Source: Lentisphaerota bacterium (GTDB taxonomy: Bacteria > Verrucomicrobiota > Kiritimatiellia > UBA8416 > JAIOPI01). From it: a stretch of DNA of 64,000 nt. The notes under the pieces were generated by a model that did no database searches, was not told where the DNA came from, and saw only the letters and a program-made list of their open reading frames with translations. The translations under genes and the position numbers were made by a program. The stretch covers positions 333,440-397,439 of the forward strand of contig JAIOPI010000010.1 in the NCBI GenBank assembly GCA_021413965.1, written 5' to 3'. This document shows positions 1 to 8,986 of this stretch, in pieces (the first letter of the stretch is position 1; every line of letters begins with the position of its first letter).

Positions 1-768
1 GGGGCCGCCACCATCGGGGGCGATGCCGCCGCCTATTTCGTCAGCCAGCACCCTGTGCTCGCGCCCTTGCTGGCCTGCCTGGCGGGCGTCGCCGCCGCCA
101 CCGCCGCGGGCCTCGCCAACGGCAGCCTCATCGTCGGCCTGCGCCTGGCCCCCTTCATCGTCACGCTCGGCACCATGGGCATCGTGCGCGGACTGGCAAA
201 GGGGCTCGCTCATGAGCGCGACATCTACCCGCCCGAGGGCACCTGGATCGGAGCCCTCATGGACCCCACGCTCACCAGCAAGCCGCGCAGTTGGACGCTG
301 CTGCCGACGGGCGTCTGGATCCTGATGGCCGGCGTGATCCTGATGGCCTTCATCCTGCGCTACACCCGCTTCGGGCGGCACGTGTACGCGGTGGGCTCAA
401 ACGAGGAAACGGCGCGCCTATGCGGGGTGCCCGTGGGCCGCACCAAGCTGATGGTCTACGCGCTGTGCGGCTTCTTCTGCGGCGTGGCCGGCCTGATGCA
501 ATTCTCCTACCTCGGCGCCATCGGCCAGCCCGTCACCGGCGCCATGTACGAACTCTTCGTCATCGCCGCGGTCATTATCGGCGGCGCGAGCTTCCGCGGC
601 GGGGAAGGCTCCGTACTCGGCACCCTCATTGGCGCCCTGATCATCACCGTGCTCTACGCCGGCGGCCAGCAGATGGGCTGGCCCAAGTGGGTCCAGGAAA
701 TGGTCATCGGAGGCATCATCATCCTCGCCGTCGCCCTCGATCGCCTCCGCCACCGCCGCGCCACCTGA
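1..768 (+). CDS. Sugar ABC transporter permease (RbsC-like), 5'-truncated by window edge
   Basis: The reading frame is open from base 1, so the true start lies upstream and only the C-terminal ~255 residues are present. The protein is strongly hydrophobic. It carries the hallmarks of ribose/xylose-type permeases: a GSNEETARLCGVPVGR stretch, which is the cytoplasmic loop contacting the ATPase, and the later IGGASFRGGEGSVLGTLIGA segment. It ends with a hydrophobic helix and a basic tail (ALDRLRHRRA). In this family two permeases sit in the inner membrane and import monosaccharides with a periplasmic binding protein and an RbsA-type ATPase; those partners must lie left of the window. The substrate cannot be told from this part. 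Confidence 0.93.
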   Translation, partial: GAATIGGDAAAYFVSQHPVLAPLLACLAGVAAATAAGLANGSLIVGLRLAPFIVTLGTMGIVRGLAKGLAHERDIYPPEGTWIGALMDPTLTSKPRSWTLLPTGVWILMAGVILMAFILRYTRFGRHVYAVGSNEETARLCGVPVGRTKLMVYALCGFFCGVAGLMQFSYLGAIGQPVTGAMYELFVIAAVIIGGASFRGGEGSVLGTLIGALIITVLYAGGQQMGWPKWVQEMVIGGIIILAVALDRLRHRRAT

Positions 769-835
769 GCGGCCGCCGGGTGCCGCCTGCCGCATGCGGG
801 CACGGCCACCACCGGCGTCACAGGCGGCGCCCCGC

Positions 836-1786
836 TCATGCCACCGCAAGGCGGTGCTTGTTGGCCGCGAGCCAGGTGGCGAAGGACTGCAGGTCGGGGT
901 TCAGCGCCCGCGCCCCCTCAACGCTCCGTGCGCCGCAGAAGTACGACTCGAAGTCGCGCTTGAATTGGAACATGTTCCCCAGGTCGTCCGCCCCCGGAAA
1001 GCCAAGGCCGCGATACGCCTCCGGCGTCACCGCGTTGTAGCGCACGTCCTGCCCGATCGCCGCGCTGAACACCGCCGCCATCTGGGCACCCGTCAGGTGT
1101 TCGCCCGCGATTCCGACCGTCTTGCCAAGGTGCGCCGCGCCCTGCTTGAGAATGCCGTAAGCGCACGTGCCGATATCCTCGGCCGCGATGCCCGGCAGCT
1201 TCTTGTCGCCCATCGGGAAGGTGATAGCCAGCTTGCCGTCCGGTCCCCGCTTGGGGCCCATGCCAAAATGAATGAAGTTATCCCAGTAGAACGACGTGAG
1301 CAGGAACGTGGTGGGCACCCCGGCCTCGGTGAAGTACGCGTTCGCCTCACCTTTGGCATCGAAGTGCGGCACCTTGTACTTGCCCATCAGCGTCGGCATC
1401 CGGTTGTCCGTCAGCGGCACCCACTGGCGGGTGTCCTCCAGCGTGGACCAGATGGCATGCTTCACGCCCGCCGCTTTGGCAGCCTGCGCCATCGTCCGGG
1501 CCTCGGCCAGCTCCTTCTCCGGCGAGAAATGCGCCCAGTAGAACGTCACGAAGTACGCCCCGTGCGCGCCCTTCAGCGCCCGCACCAGGCTCTCGCCATC
1601 GTCCACGTCGCCCGCCACCACCTCGGCCCCCTGCCGCTCCAGCGCCCGCGCCTTCTCCGAACTGGGATCGCGCGTGATCGCGCGGGCCGTGAATCCACCC
1701 TTCGAATCGTTCAGGATGGCGTTCACCACGCCCCCGCCCTGCGCACCCGTCGCCCCCACCACGGCGATGACCTTCTTCTGCGCCAT
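836..1786 (-). CDS. NmrA-like NAD(P)-binding oxidoreductase/regulator
   Basis: The protein is 316 residues. I start it at MAQKKVIAVVGATG because this ATG has a strong GGGAGG Shine-Dalgarno sequence upstream and begins directly with the Rossmann strand; the open frame extends further without a family match. VVGATGAQGGG near the N-terminus is the glycine-rich dinucleotide loop of the atypical SDR (NmrA/HSCARG) family. The family binds NAD(P) and either acts as a redox-sensing regulator or as a reductase; no catalytic Tyr-xxx-Lys pair is obvious. It converges with the sugar permease and is divergent from parE, so it is probably a single-gene unit. The cellular role is unknown. Confidence 0.85.
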   Translation of the reverse strand: MAQKKVIAVVGATGAQGGGVVNAILNDSKGGFTARAITRDPSSEKARALERQGAEVVAGDVDDGESLVRALKGAHGAYFVTFYWAHFSPEKELAEARTMAQAAKAAGVKHAIWSTLEDTRQWVPLTDNRMPTLMGKYKVPHFDAKGEANAYFTEAGVPTTFLLTSFYWDNFIHFGMGPKRGPDGKLAITFPMGDKKLPGIAAEDIGTCAYGILKQGAAHLGKTVGIAGEHLTGAQMAAVFSAAIGQDVRYNAVTPEAYRGLGFPGADDLGNMFQFKRDFESYFCGARSVEGARALNPDLQSFATWLAANKHRLAVA

Positions 1787-1956
1787 GACACACCCTCCCT
1801 CGTTTGTTGGAAAACACCATCCCTGATACCCAAATCCCGCGCCTAGCGTGGCGAATTCGGCCCCGCTTGTCCAGCCGGAGCAGACCTTTCCAGCGCCCGG
1901 GTGGCCCGCGACCTCCGGGCGCGGGCGCCCGCCCCCGACCTGGCGCACCGCCACGC

Positions 1957-1985
1957 TTGACTATTCAGGGCATTGTCCCTTTGAT
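1957..1985 (+). promoter_or_regulatory. Candidate sigma70 promoter for parE
   Basis: TTGACT (1957-1962) is followed after 17 bases by TTTGAT (1980-1985), a near-consensus -35 with a weaker -10. The -10 lies 33 bases before the parE start codon. The match is by eye only. Confidence 0.4.
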
Positions 1986-2018
1986 GCTGCACTTGATTTG
2001 ACAGCCCACGGGAGAGGC

Positions 2019-3839
2019 ATGGCCAAGCCCACGACACACATCTACGACGAAAGCAAGATCAAGACGCTCTCGTCGCTGGACCACATCCGCAAGCGCACCG
2101 GCATGTACATCGGGCGCCTCGGGGATGGCACGCATTACGACGACGGCATCTACGTCCTGCTCAAGGAAGTCGTGGATAATGCCGTGGACGAATTCATCAT
2201 GGGCCACGGCAAACGGGTCGACATCACCGTCGTCAGCGGCGAGGTATCCGTGCGCGACTACGGCCGCGGCATTCCCCTCGGCAAGGTCGTCGAGTGCGTC
2301 TCGCGCATCAACACCGGCGCCAAGTACAATGACGACGTCTTCCAGTTCAGCGTGGGCCTCAACGGCGTCGGCACCAAGGCCGTGAACGCCCTCTCCAGCC
2401 GCTTCCTCGTGCGCAGCGTGCGCGAAGGCAAATACGTCGAGGCCGTCTTCGAACGCGGCGTGCTGGCCAACGAAAAGCAGGGCAAGGCCGCCGATGAGGC
2501 CGACGGCACCTTCATCCGCTTCACGCCCGACCGCGACATCTTCGGCGCCCACACCTTCGACATGCAGTTCGTCGCCCGCCGCATCCGCATGTACACGTAC
2601 CTGAACGCCGGACTGGAGTTCCTGCTCAACGGCGAGTCCCTCATCTCCGACGGCGGCCTGCGCGACCTCATCGAAGAGGAGGCCGACTCGGAGTCCATCT
2701 ACCCCGTCCTCCACCACACCTCCAAGACCCTCGAGGTCGCGCTGACCCACTCGCCGCGTTTTCACGAAACCCACTTCTCCTTCGTCAACGGCCAGTTCAC
2801 CTCCGACGGCGGCACCCACCTGAGCGCCTTCCGCGAGGGCATCCTCAAGGCGTTCAACGAATTCAGCAAAAAGCATTTCGAGGGCGACGACGTCCGCGAA
2901 GGCCTGATCGGCGCCGTGGCCATCCGGCTGAAGGAGCCGGTGTTCGAATCCCAGACCAAGAACAAGCTGGGCAACACCGAGATCCGCGGCGACCTCGTGG
3001 CGCAGATCCGCGACGTCGTGGTCGACCTCCTGCACCGCAATCCGCTCGCCGCCGAAAAGGCCCTGCTGAAGATCGAGGAAACGCAGAAGCTGCGCAAGGA
3101 ACTGGCCAACGTCAAGAAACTGGCGCGCGAGAAGGCCCGGGCCGTCTCCATCCGCGTGCCGCAGCTCAAGGACAGCAAGTTGCACCTCGACAAGCGGCGC
3201 GGGCGCGGGCACGAGTCGATGATCTTCATCACCGAAGGGCTGTCGGCCGCAGGCTCGATCGTGAGCTGCCGCGACCCCAACACGCAGGCCATCTTCACCC
3301 TCAAGGGCAAGCCCCTCAACGTGTGCGACCTCAACCGCGACGCGATCTACAAGAATGACGAACTCTACAACCTGATGCGTGCCCTGCAGATCGAGGACAG
3401 CTCGGAGTCGCTGCGCTACCACCGCGTGATCCTCGCCACCGACGCCGACGTGGACGGGCTGCACATCCGCAACCTGCTGATCACGTTCTTCCTGCGCTTC
3501 TTCGAGCCAACCGTGTACGAGGGCCACGTGCATATCCTGGAGACGCCCCTGTTCCGCGCGCGGAACAAGAAGGAGACGCGCTACTGCTACTCCGAAGCCG
3601 AGCGCGACGCCGCCACCGCGGCACTGGGGTCTGGCTGCGAGGTCACGCGCTTCAAGGGGTTGGGTGAAATCTCGCCCAAGGAGTTCAAGCAGTTCATCGG
3701 GCCCGACATGCGGCTCTCGCCCGTGAGCGTGGAGAACCAGCACGCCGTGCCGCACCTCCTGAACTTCTACATGGGCAAGAACACACCGGAGCGCCGGCGC
3801 TACATCCTGGAGAACCTCGTCGTGGATGAAGCGCTATGA
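2019..3839 (+). CDS. parE: DNA topoisomerase IV subunit B-like (type IIA topoisomerase ATPase subunit)
   Basis: The protein is 606 residues. The start at 2019 has a GGGAGAGG ribosome site, whereas the upstream open frame is proline-rich and non-conserved. The GHKL ATPase domain comes first: EVVDN with Glu50 and Asn54, then DYGRGIP near residue 80. A transducer domain follows, then the TOPRIM domain with EGLSA (Glu406) and DADVD (Asp475, 477, 479), which bind the catalytic metal. At 606 residues it is the short ParE/Bacteroidota-type form, lacking the ~170-residue insert of proteobacterial GyrB. With the adjacent A subunit it would relax or decatenate DNA. Whether it serves as the only topoisomerase IV or as a second gyrase cannot be decided here. 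Confidence 0.93.
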   Translation: MAKPTTHIYDESKIKTLSSLDHIRKRTGMYIGRLGDGTHYDDGIYVLLKEVVDNAVDEFIMGHGKRVDITVVSGEVSVRDYGRGIPLGKVVECVSRINTGAKYNDDVFQFSVGLNGVGTKAVNALSSRFLVRSVREGKYVEAVFERGVLANEKQGKAADEADGTFIRFTPDRDIFGAHTFDMQFVARRIRMYTYLNAGLEFLLNGESLISDGGLRDLIEEEADSESIYPVLHHTSKTLEVALTHSPRFHETHFSFVNGQFTSDGGTHLSAFREGILKAFNEFSKKHFEGDDVREGLIGAVAIRLKEPVFESQTKNKLGNTEIRGDLVAQIRDVVVDLLHRNPLAAEKALLKIEETQKLRKELANVKKLAREKARAVSIRVPQLKDSKLHLDKRRGRGHESMIFITEGLSAAGSIVSCRDPNTQAIFTLKGKPLNVCDLNRDAIYKNDELYNLMRALQIEDSSESLRYHRVILATDADVDGLHIRNLLITFFLRFFEPTVYEGHVHILETPLFRARNKKETRYCYSEAERDAATAALGSGCEVTRFKGLGEISPKEFKQFIGPDMRLSPVSVENQHAVPHLLNFYMGKNTPERRRYILENLVVDEAL

Positions 3840-3901
3840 ACCCGCATGCCGGCGGCAGGGCATCGGCCCGCCGCGGCGCCAGACGCCCCCGGCGATGACA
3901 C

Positions 3902-6022
3902 ATGAAGACGGAACAACCTACACTTTTTGACGGACTGGACGCCGGCGGCGCGCCTGCGCCGGCGGCGGAACCCGACGCCGCTGACGACGCTGACGCGCCC
4001 GCCGCTGACGACGCGACGGGCGACATCCCCGGCGGATCCACGCCCCCGCCGGCCACGGGCGGTGGCGGCGGCCTGCACCAGGAAGACGACCCCCTGCGCC
4101 GCCTGTTTGACTTCAATTTCCTGCAGTATGCATCGTACGTCATCCGTGACCGCGCCATCCCGGACCTGCAGGACGGCCTCAAACCCGTGCAGCGCCGGAT
4201 CCTGCATTCCCTGTTCGAGAATGACGATGGCAAGTTCATCAAGGTGGCAAACATCGTCGGCCACAGCATGCAGTACCACCCGCATGGCGACGTCTCCATC
4301 GCCGACGCACTCGTCGGCCTCGCCAACAAGGGGTTCCTGATTGAGCGGCAGGGTAACTTCGGCAACCTCTACACCGGCGATCCCGCGGCCGCCTCCCGCT
4401 ATATCGAGTGCCGGCTGACGGAACTGGCCCGCAAGGAAGTCTTCAATCCCGAACTGACGCCCATGGTGCCCAGCTACGACGGCCGCCGCCAGGAGCCCGT
4501 CAGCCTCCCGTCCAAGCTCCCGCTCCTGCTCATGCAAGGCGCCGAAGGCATCGCCGTCGGGCTGTCGACGCGCATCCTGCCGCACAACTTCGGCGAGCTC
4601 GTGGCCGCCCAAATCGCCATCCTCACCAAGAAGCCTTTCAAACTGTACCCGGACTTCCGCCAGGGCGGACTGATGGAGGTCAGCGAGTACGACAAGGGCA
4701 ACGGACGCGTGCGCGTGCGCGCCGTCATCGAGCCGCGCGGCGAACACACCCTCGTCATCCGCCAGATCCCCTTCGGCACCACCACGGATACCCTCATCGC
4801 CTCCATCGAGCTGGCCGCCCGCAAGAAACAGGTCCACGTGAAATCCATCGACGACTTCACGGCCGAGCTGGTGGAGATCGAGGTCCACCTGGCCGAGGAC
4901 CAGAAGCTCGACCGGGCCATCCAGGCGCTCTTCGCCTTTACGCAGTGCGAAGTCGCCGTCGCGGGCCGCGTCGTGGTGATCGACGACAAGCGCCCGGTCG
5001 AGCTCGACGTCCACGAGGTGCTGCAGCGCAACACCAAGTCGCTCGTCGACATCCTGCACCGCGAACTGAAGGGCGAGCGCGCACGGTTGCTCGACGAGAT
5101 CCACCGCCTGACCCTGGTGCAGCTCTTTGTCGAACATCGCGTCTACAAGAGCATCGAGACGTGCGATACCTACCCCAAGGTCAAGCAGGCCGTGTTCGAC
5201 GGCATGAACCAGTTCCGCGACCAGCTGCGGCGCGACCTCACCCACGCCGACGTCGACATGCTCCTCGCCATCCCCATCCGGCGCATCTCGCTCTTCGACC
5301 TGGCCAAGAACAAGAAGGAAATCGACGACCTCGTCCGCGAGCTGGCCGAGGTGGAGAAAAACCTGGGACGGCTGACGGACTACGCCATCCGCTATCTGAA
5401 GAATCTGCTGAAGACCTACGGCCCGGAACACCCGCGCTTGACGCAGATCACGTCCTTCGAGGCGGTGGAAGTGCGCGATCTCACCGCCCACGAACTGCAG
5501 GTACGCTACGACCGCCAGAACGGCTACCTGGGCCACAGCATCACCGGCGATGACCTGTTCGCCTGCTCCTCGCTGGACCGCATCGTCATCGTATGGGCGG
5601 ACGGGCGTTACAAGGTGATCCCGCCGCCCGACAAGCTGTTCGTGGATCAGAACGTCATCTACTGCGCCGTGGCCAACCGGGACAAGGTCATGACCCTGGT
5701 CTACGCCCATGAAAGCATCACGTACCTGAAGCGCTTCACGTTCGGCGGCGCCATCATGAACAAGGAGTACTCCTGCACCCAGCCCGGCGCAAAGGTGCTC
5801 TTCTTCGATGCGGATGATCCGGCCGAACTGTACGTGAGCTATGCGCCGGAGAAGAACCAGCGCATCCACCAACAGGTGTTCGATCCGCGTGACGCCACCG
5901 TGAAGAGCGCCAAGACGCGCGGGGTGCGCATGACGTACAAGACCATCAGCAAGATCAGCACCGCCAAACCCCGCAACTGGGAAGCGAAGGCCGGCCCCAA
6001 GGGCTGCCTGATGAAGTTCTAG
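3902..6022 (+). CDS. parC: DNA topoisomerase IV subunit A-like (type IIA topoisomerase cleavage subunit)
   Basis: The protein is 706 residues, starting 62 bases after parE, and is probably co-transcribed with it. Residues ~12-60 are a low-complexity Ala/Asp/Pro/Gly extension absent from typical ParC. The winged-helix (CAP-like) domain follows, with GHSMQYHPHGD and the catalytic tyrosine Tyr167 in ASRYIECRLT, which forms the transient DNA-phosphotyrosine bond. A tower and coiled-coil region follows. The C-terminal ~180 residues look like a reduced beta-propeller without the GyrA-box QRRGGKG, so decatenation or relaxation is more likely than negative supercoiling. That last point is inference. 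Confidence 0.92.
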   Translation: MKTEQPTLFDGLDAGGAPAPAAEPDAADDADAPAADDATGDIPGGSTPPPATGGGGGLHQEDDPLRRLFDFNFLQYASYVIRDRAIPDLQDGLKPVQRRILHSLFENDDGKFIKVANIVGHSMQYHPHGDVSIADALVGLANKGFLIERQGNFGNLYTGDPAAASRYIECRLTELARKEVFNPELTPMVPSYDGRRQEPVSLPSKLPLLLMQGAEGIAVGLSTRILPHNFGELVAAQIAILTKKPFKLYPDFRQGGLMEVSEYDKGNGRVRVRAVIEPRGEHTLVIRQIPFGTTTDTLIASIELAARKKQVHVKSIDDFTAELVEIEVHLAEDQKLDRAIQALFAFTQCEVAVAGRVVVIDDKRPVELDVHEVLQRNTKSLVDILHRELKGERARLLDEIHRLTLVQLFVEHRVYKSIETCDTYPKVKQAVFDGMNQFRDQLRRDLTHADVDMLLAIPIRRISLFDLAKNKKEIDDLVRELAEVEKNLGRLTDYAIRYLKNLLKTYGPEHPRLTQITSFEAVEVRDLTAHELQVRYDRQNGYLGHSITGDDLFACSSLDRIVIVWADGRYKVIPPPDKLFVDQNVIYCAVANRDKVMTLVYAHESITYLKRFTFGGAIMNKEYSCTQPGAKVLFFDADDPAELYVSYAPEKNQRIHQQVFDPRDATVKSAKTRGVRMTYKTISKISTAKPRNWEAKAGPKGCLMKF

Positions 6023-6037
6023 CCCCCTGAATTCTTC

Positions 6038-6060
6038 ATCCCGAGCCCCAGGCGCGGGAT
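6038..6060. terminator. Possible bidirectional hairpin between parC and peroxiredoxin genes
   Basis: ATCCCG (6038-6043) pairs with CGGGAT (6055-6060) across an 11-base loop, in the 71-bp gap between two convergent genes. There is no T-tract, so intrinsic termination is uncertain. Confidence 0.25.
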
Positions 6061-6093
6061 CCCGGCCGCCCCGTGCCCGGGACGTTCGCCCAC

Positions 6094-6642
6094 TTACGGC
6101 TTCTCCGTCGCCTCGGCCTGAAGCTTGCGGAGTTCATCCACCACCTCCTCGTCGTGGATGTTGACCGTCACGCCGTAAAAGATGTGCGCTAACTTGCCGG
6201 CCGGATCGATCAGGAAGGTCCGGCGCTGGTACAACCCACCAAACCCAATGACTCCATAGGCCTTGGCCATGGCCTTGTCCGTGTCCGCCAGCAACTCGAA
6301 GGGGAGCTGGTACTCGGCCTTGAATTTCTGCTGCGTCGCCAGATCGTCCCGGCTCACGCCCAGAATCGCAGCACCCATGTCTGCAAGTTTCTGGTGTCCA
6401 TCCCTCAGCGAACAGGCTTCCTTGGTGCAGCCCGTCGTGAACGATTTCGGATAGAAGTACAGGACGAGCCACTTGCCCCGGTAGTCGGCCAGCGTCGCCT
6501 TGCCGCCACCCGTCGAAACCGCCTCGAATCCGGGCGCATCCATGCCCTCCGTCAGCTTCACTTTGGCCGTCGCATTCGATTCGGCGCCCGCGGCGCGCCA
6601 TGCCAGCACGGTGATCATCAGTACGGCTAGGAACGGCTTCAT
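6094..6642 (-). CDS. Exported peroxiredoxin (BCP/AhpC-TSA family)
   Basis: The protein is 182 residues from the ATG with GGGGGA upstream; a second ATG 12 bases earlier would add MGDH. Residues 1-20 form a signal peptide ending AAGA, so the enzyme acts outside the cytoplasm. The thioredoxin-fold peroxidase motif is FYPKSFTTGCTKEAC: peroxidatic Cys72, with a resolving cysteine five residues later (Cys77), as in atypical 2-Cys BCP proteins. It reduces hydroperoxides using a thioredoxin-like donor. It is divergent from the secreted protease gene. Family certainty is high; the exported location is predicted from sequence only. Confidence 0.92.
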   Translation of the reverse strand: MKPFLAVLMITVLAWRAAGAESNATAKVKLTEGMDAPGFEAVSTGGGKATLADYRGKWLVLYFYPKSFTTGCTKEACSLRDGHQKLADMGAAILGVSRDDLATQQKFKAEYQLPFELLADTDKAMAKAYGVIGFGGLYQRRTFLIDPAGKLAHIFYGVTVNIHDEEVVDELRKLQAEATEKP

Positions 6643-6865
6643 GTGATCCCCCATTGTTCACCCGCCATGGCAGGCATCTCCAACCTCGACGACAGGCGTA
6701 AGATACCATGCCGCAACGGCATAGCGCCACATCCTCGCACACCCTGCAAGCTGAATGAAATTCCCGGTTATGATTTGTGGAGGCGTCAGGAGGGTGTTAT
6801 GATTGCCGCCGTCGCGTCGCGACAGGAATAGATGTGGTGCGGCGCGCGATCTCAGGAGGTCCACC

Positions 6866-7990
6866 ATGAAGTTCGCTGTGCGTCCCACATCCTTGTCGGC
6901 ATCATCCGCGCGTCTCACCCTGCTGCTGCTCGCCGCCAGCGCCTGCATCGCCAGCGCCAAACCCCCCGCTGGTGGCGGCACCGCCATCAGCTACACCGCC
7001 AGGCAACCGACGCCGATCAAGTGCGGGACCTCCGGCGGCTGGAGCTACGATCTCGCCAATGGCTATTGCTGCGGTGGCACCCTGGGCTCCCTTGTGAAGG
7101 ATGCCGATGGCATCTACCTGCTGAGCAACTTCCACGTGCTGGCCGCTGACACCGCGGCCGGCGGCAACGCGCGCGTGGCACAGATCGGCGACGCCGTGAT
7201 CCAACCCGGCCTCATCGATGTGTCCTGTGATGCCGCTTCGGCACAGACAGTCGGCCTGCTGAACGCCTGGGCCGATCCGTTGCAGGGCGCCAACGTCGAT
7301 GCCGCCATCGCCAGCGTCGTTCCCGGCATGGTCGACACCTCGGGCGCCATCCTCGGCATCGGCACGCTGTCGAGCAGCACGCGCGCGCCGGCGCTGAACC
7401 TCAAGGTCAAGAAGAGCGGCCGCACCACGGGCCTGACCCGCAGCACCGTCTCCGGGCTGAACTACAGCGTCAGCGTTGCCTACGAAAACGAGTGCGCCGG
7501 ACAGACGCGCGGCACCGCCACCTTCACCGGCCAGATCATCATCGCCAACCGTGGCAGCAAGTTCCTCAACTCCGGCGATTCCGGTTCCCTCATGGTCGAG
7601 GATGTGAACGCGAATCCGCGCGCGGTCGGCCTGCTCTTCGCCGGCGGCACCTCCATTGCCGTGGCCAACCCCATTGGCGACGTGCTCGCAACGCTCGGCG
7701 TGACCATGGTGGGACAGCCCGCCGCGGCCCCCGCCTCCGCCACGACCTCCTCGGATTCGCCGTCGCCCGCGCAGATTGCCCGCGCGGCCAGCGCCCAGCA
7801 GCGCCACGCACGCCTGATCGAAAGCGCGCCGAACGTGAATGGTTACGGCATCAGCGTCAATCCGGCCGGCATCGTGTTCCTCAACGTGCTCGTCGAGCGC
7901 AACCCCGAAGCCGCCCGGGCCGCCCTGCCCCGCCAGTTGGACGGCATCCCCGTCCTCGTCGAGGAAGTGGGCCGCATCGTCGCCTACTGA
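6866..7990 (+). CDS. Secreted trypsin-fold serine protease
   Basis: The protein is 374 residues, with a perfect AGGAGGT ribosome site before this ATG. A long signal peptide runs to about residue 31 (ACIASA). A chymotrypsin-like catalytic triad is visible: His90 in LLSNFHVLA, Asp145 in NVDAAIASV and Ser239 in NSGDSGSLM. The spacing fits the family. The central part resembles Nal1/proteolytic-domain-containing bacterial proteins of unknown substrate. The C-terminal ~110 residues start with an Ala/Ser/Pro-rich linker and carry no recognised domain; they could be a small PDZ-like or substrate-binding region. No partner gene adjoins it in the same direction. Confidence 0.85.
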   Translation: MKFAVRPTSLSASSARLTLLLLAASACIASAKPPAGGGTAISYTARQPTPIKCGTSGGWSYDLANGYCCGGTLGSLVKDADGIYLLSNFHVLAADTAAGGNARVAQIGDAVIQPGLIDVSCDAASAQTVGLLNAWADPLQGANVDAAIASVVPGMVDTSGAILGIGTLSSSTRAPALNLKVKKSGRTTGLTRSTVSGLNYSVSVAYENECAGQTRGTATFTGQIIIANRGSKFLNSGDSGSLMVEDVNANPRAVGLLFAGGTSIAVANPIGDVLATLGVTMVGQPAAAPASATTSSDSPSPAQIARAASAQQRHARLIESAPNVNGYGISVNPAGIVFLNVLVERNPEAARAALPRQLDGIPVLVEEVGRIVAY

Positions 7991-8005
7991 AGACTCGCCG
8001 GCTGA

Positions 8006-8395
8006 TCACGGGGCGCGGGTAGCCGCGGCCGCGCGCACGCAAGCGGCCGCGGCCGGTTTGCGTTCGTCAATGACGTGCATCAGCGCCAGGTAGGGGTGGC
8101 GCCACAACATGCGCGGTCCCGAATCCCGCATCACCGCACGCACGCGCTCGCGCATGTCCGGCTTGTAGCAATGCACGGGGCACTTGACGCAGGTGGGCTT
8201 GTCGGCCCCGAAACGACACCGGTCCAGCCGCAGCATGGCGTAGTCGTGCAACTCGCGGCACGCCTGGCACAGCCCGCCTTTCCCGCCGTGGTGACGCCGG
8301 CAGTACATGCCGATCATCAGCACAATCGTCTGCCGCTCCCGCCGCAGGCGCGCGGGCAGCCCAGCCGGAACGGCCCCGTCTGTCGTGTTGGTCAT
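8006..8395 (-). CDS. ygbA: YgbA-like protein (nitrous oxide-stimulated promoter family)
   Basis: The protein is 129 residues, starting at MTNTTDG, which is preceded by GGGAGGGGG; an upstream start would add nine residues. It has conserved cysteines in the order MYCRRHH, CQACREL, CRFG, TCVKCPVHCYKPDMR, followed by MRDSGPRMLWRHPYLALMH. This is the signature of the small YgbA_NO family, whose genes are NsrR-regulated and induced by nitrosative stress in enterobacteria. The cysteine pattern suggests metal or Fe-S binding, but the biochemical role is unknown. It is the last gene of a closely packed run prfC-pirin-ABM-ygbA, with gaps of 11, 17 and 31 bases. Confidence 0.82.
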   Translation of the reverse strand: MTNTTDGAVPAGLPARLRRERQTIVLMIGMYCRRHHGGKGGLCQACRELHDYAMLRLDRCRFGADKPTCVKCPVHCYKPDMRERVRAVMRDSGPRMLWRHPYLALMHVIDERKPAAAACVRAAAATRAP

Positions 8396-8426
8396 ACCCA
8401 GCCCCCTCCCGCGACCCGCCAATCCG

Positions 8427-8969
8427 TCACCCGGTCCCGACCTCGCCCACCAGCCATCGCCGTGCCACGCGCGTCAGCGCCGGCATCACCGCCCACGTCA
8501 GCATCAGCACCACGGCCGCCGCCACGATGGCCGAGGACTGCCAGCGCGACAGCCCGGGCGCAACCGCCCCGAGCGTGGCCCCCGACAGGAAACTCGCCGG
8601 CCACACCGCCAGCCACGTCAGGAATGCCATCTTCCAGCGCGGTGGGCTTGGCGACCGGGGCGAGCGGAACCAGGCTTCCAGCCCGTGCAAGTCGCGTTGC
8701 ACCGGTTCGGCTTCCGTCAGGTCACGCGACTCCGCCAGCCAATCCTGAAACATCGCACTGTTGTAGAACGCATCCCGCTCTGCCGCAGTGCCAAAGCTGC
8801 GCAGGATGCCGTACTCGCGCGAGTTCGACCCGGGGCCGGGAGTAAGCAGGAGCGCGCCCAAGACGCCGGCGTGGGTGAGCGAGGTCTGGAAGAAGGTCCG
8901 CAGCCGGTCCTCAAACTCACGCTCCCGGCCGGGCTTCACCCGCCGTGTAATCGCCACGTGCACCGCCAT
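8427..8969 (-). CDS. Antibiotic biosynthesis monooxygenase (ABM) domain protein with membrane tail
   Basis: The protein is 180 residues, with AGGAG upstream of the ATG. Residues 1-~95 match the ABM dimeric ferredoxin-like fold: VAITRRVKPGREREFEDRLR at the start, then a YGILRSFGTAAERDAFYNS strand-helix unit. Residues ~115-170 form two hydrophobic helices, so the domain is tethered to the membrane on its cytoplasmic side. This ABM plus two-helix architecture is known in bacteria but has no assigned reaction. Some soluble ABM proteins oxidise quinols or degrade haem; neither can be claimed here. It lies between pirin and ygbA in one apparent operon. Confidence 0.82.
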   Translation of the reverse strand: MAVHVAITRRVKPGREREFEDRLRTFFQTSLTHAGVLGALLLTPGPGSNSREYGILRSFGTAAERDAFYNSAMFQDWLAESRDLTEAEPVQRDLHGLEAWFRSPRSPSPPRWKMAFLTWLAVWPASFLSGATLGAVAPGLSRWQSSAIVAAAVVLMLTWAVMPALTRVARRWLVGEVGTG

Positions 8970-8986
8970 GCGTCTGCGCTCCTTTG

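Noticed and set aside
1998..2003. A TTGACA hexamer just before parE
   Set aside because: It is only 15 bases from the start codon, too close for a -35 element of this gene.
1965..3755. A 596-codon open frame antisense to parE
   Set aside because: It mirrors the codon bias of a strongly conserved parE gene in GC-rich DNA and has no domain.
3800..5872. A 690-codon open frame antisense to parC
   Set aside because: Same cause; the plus-strand protein has the catalytic Tyr and clear family motifs.
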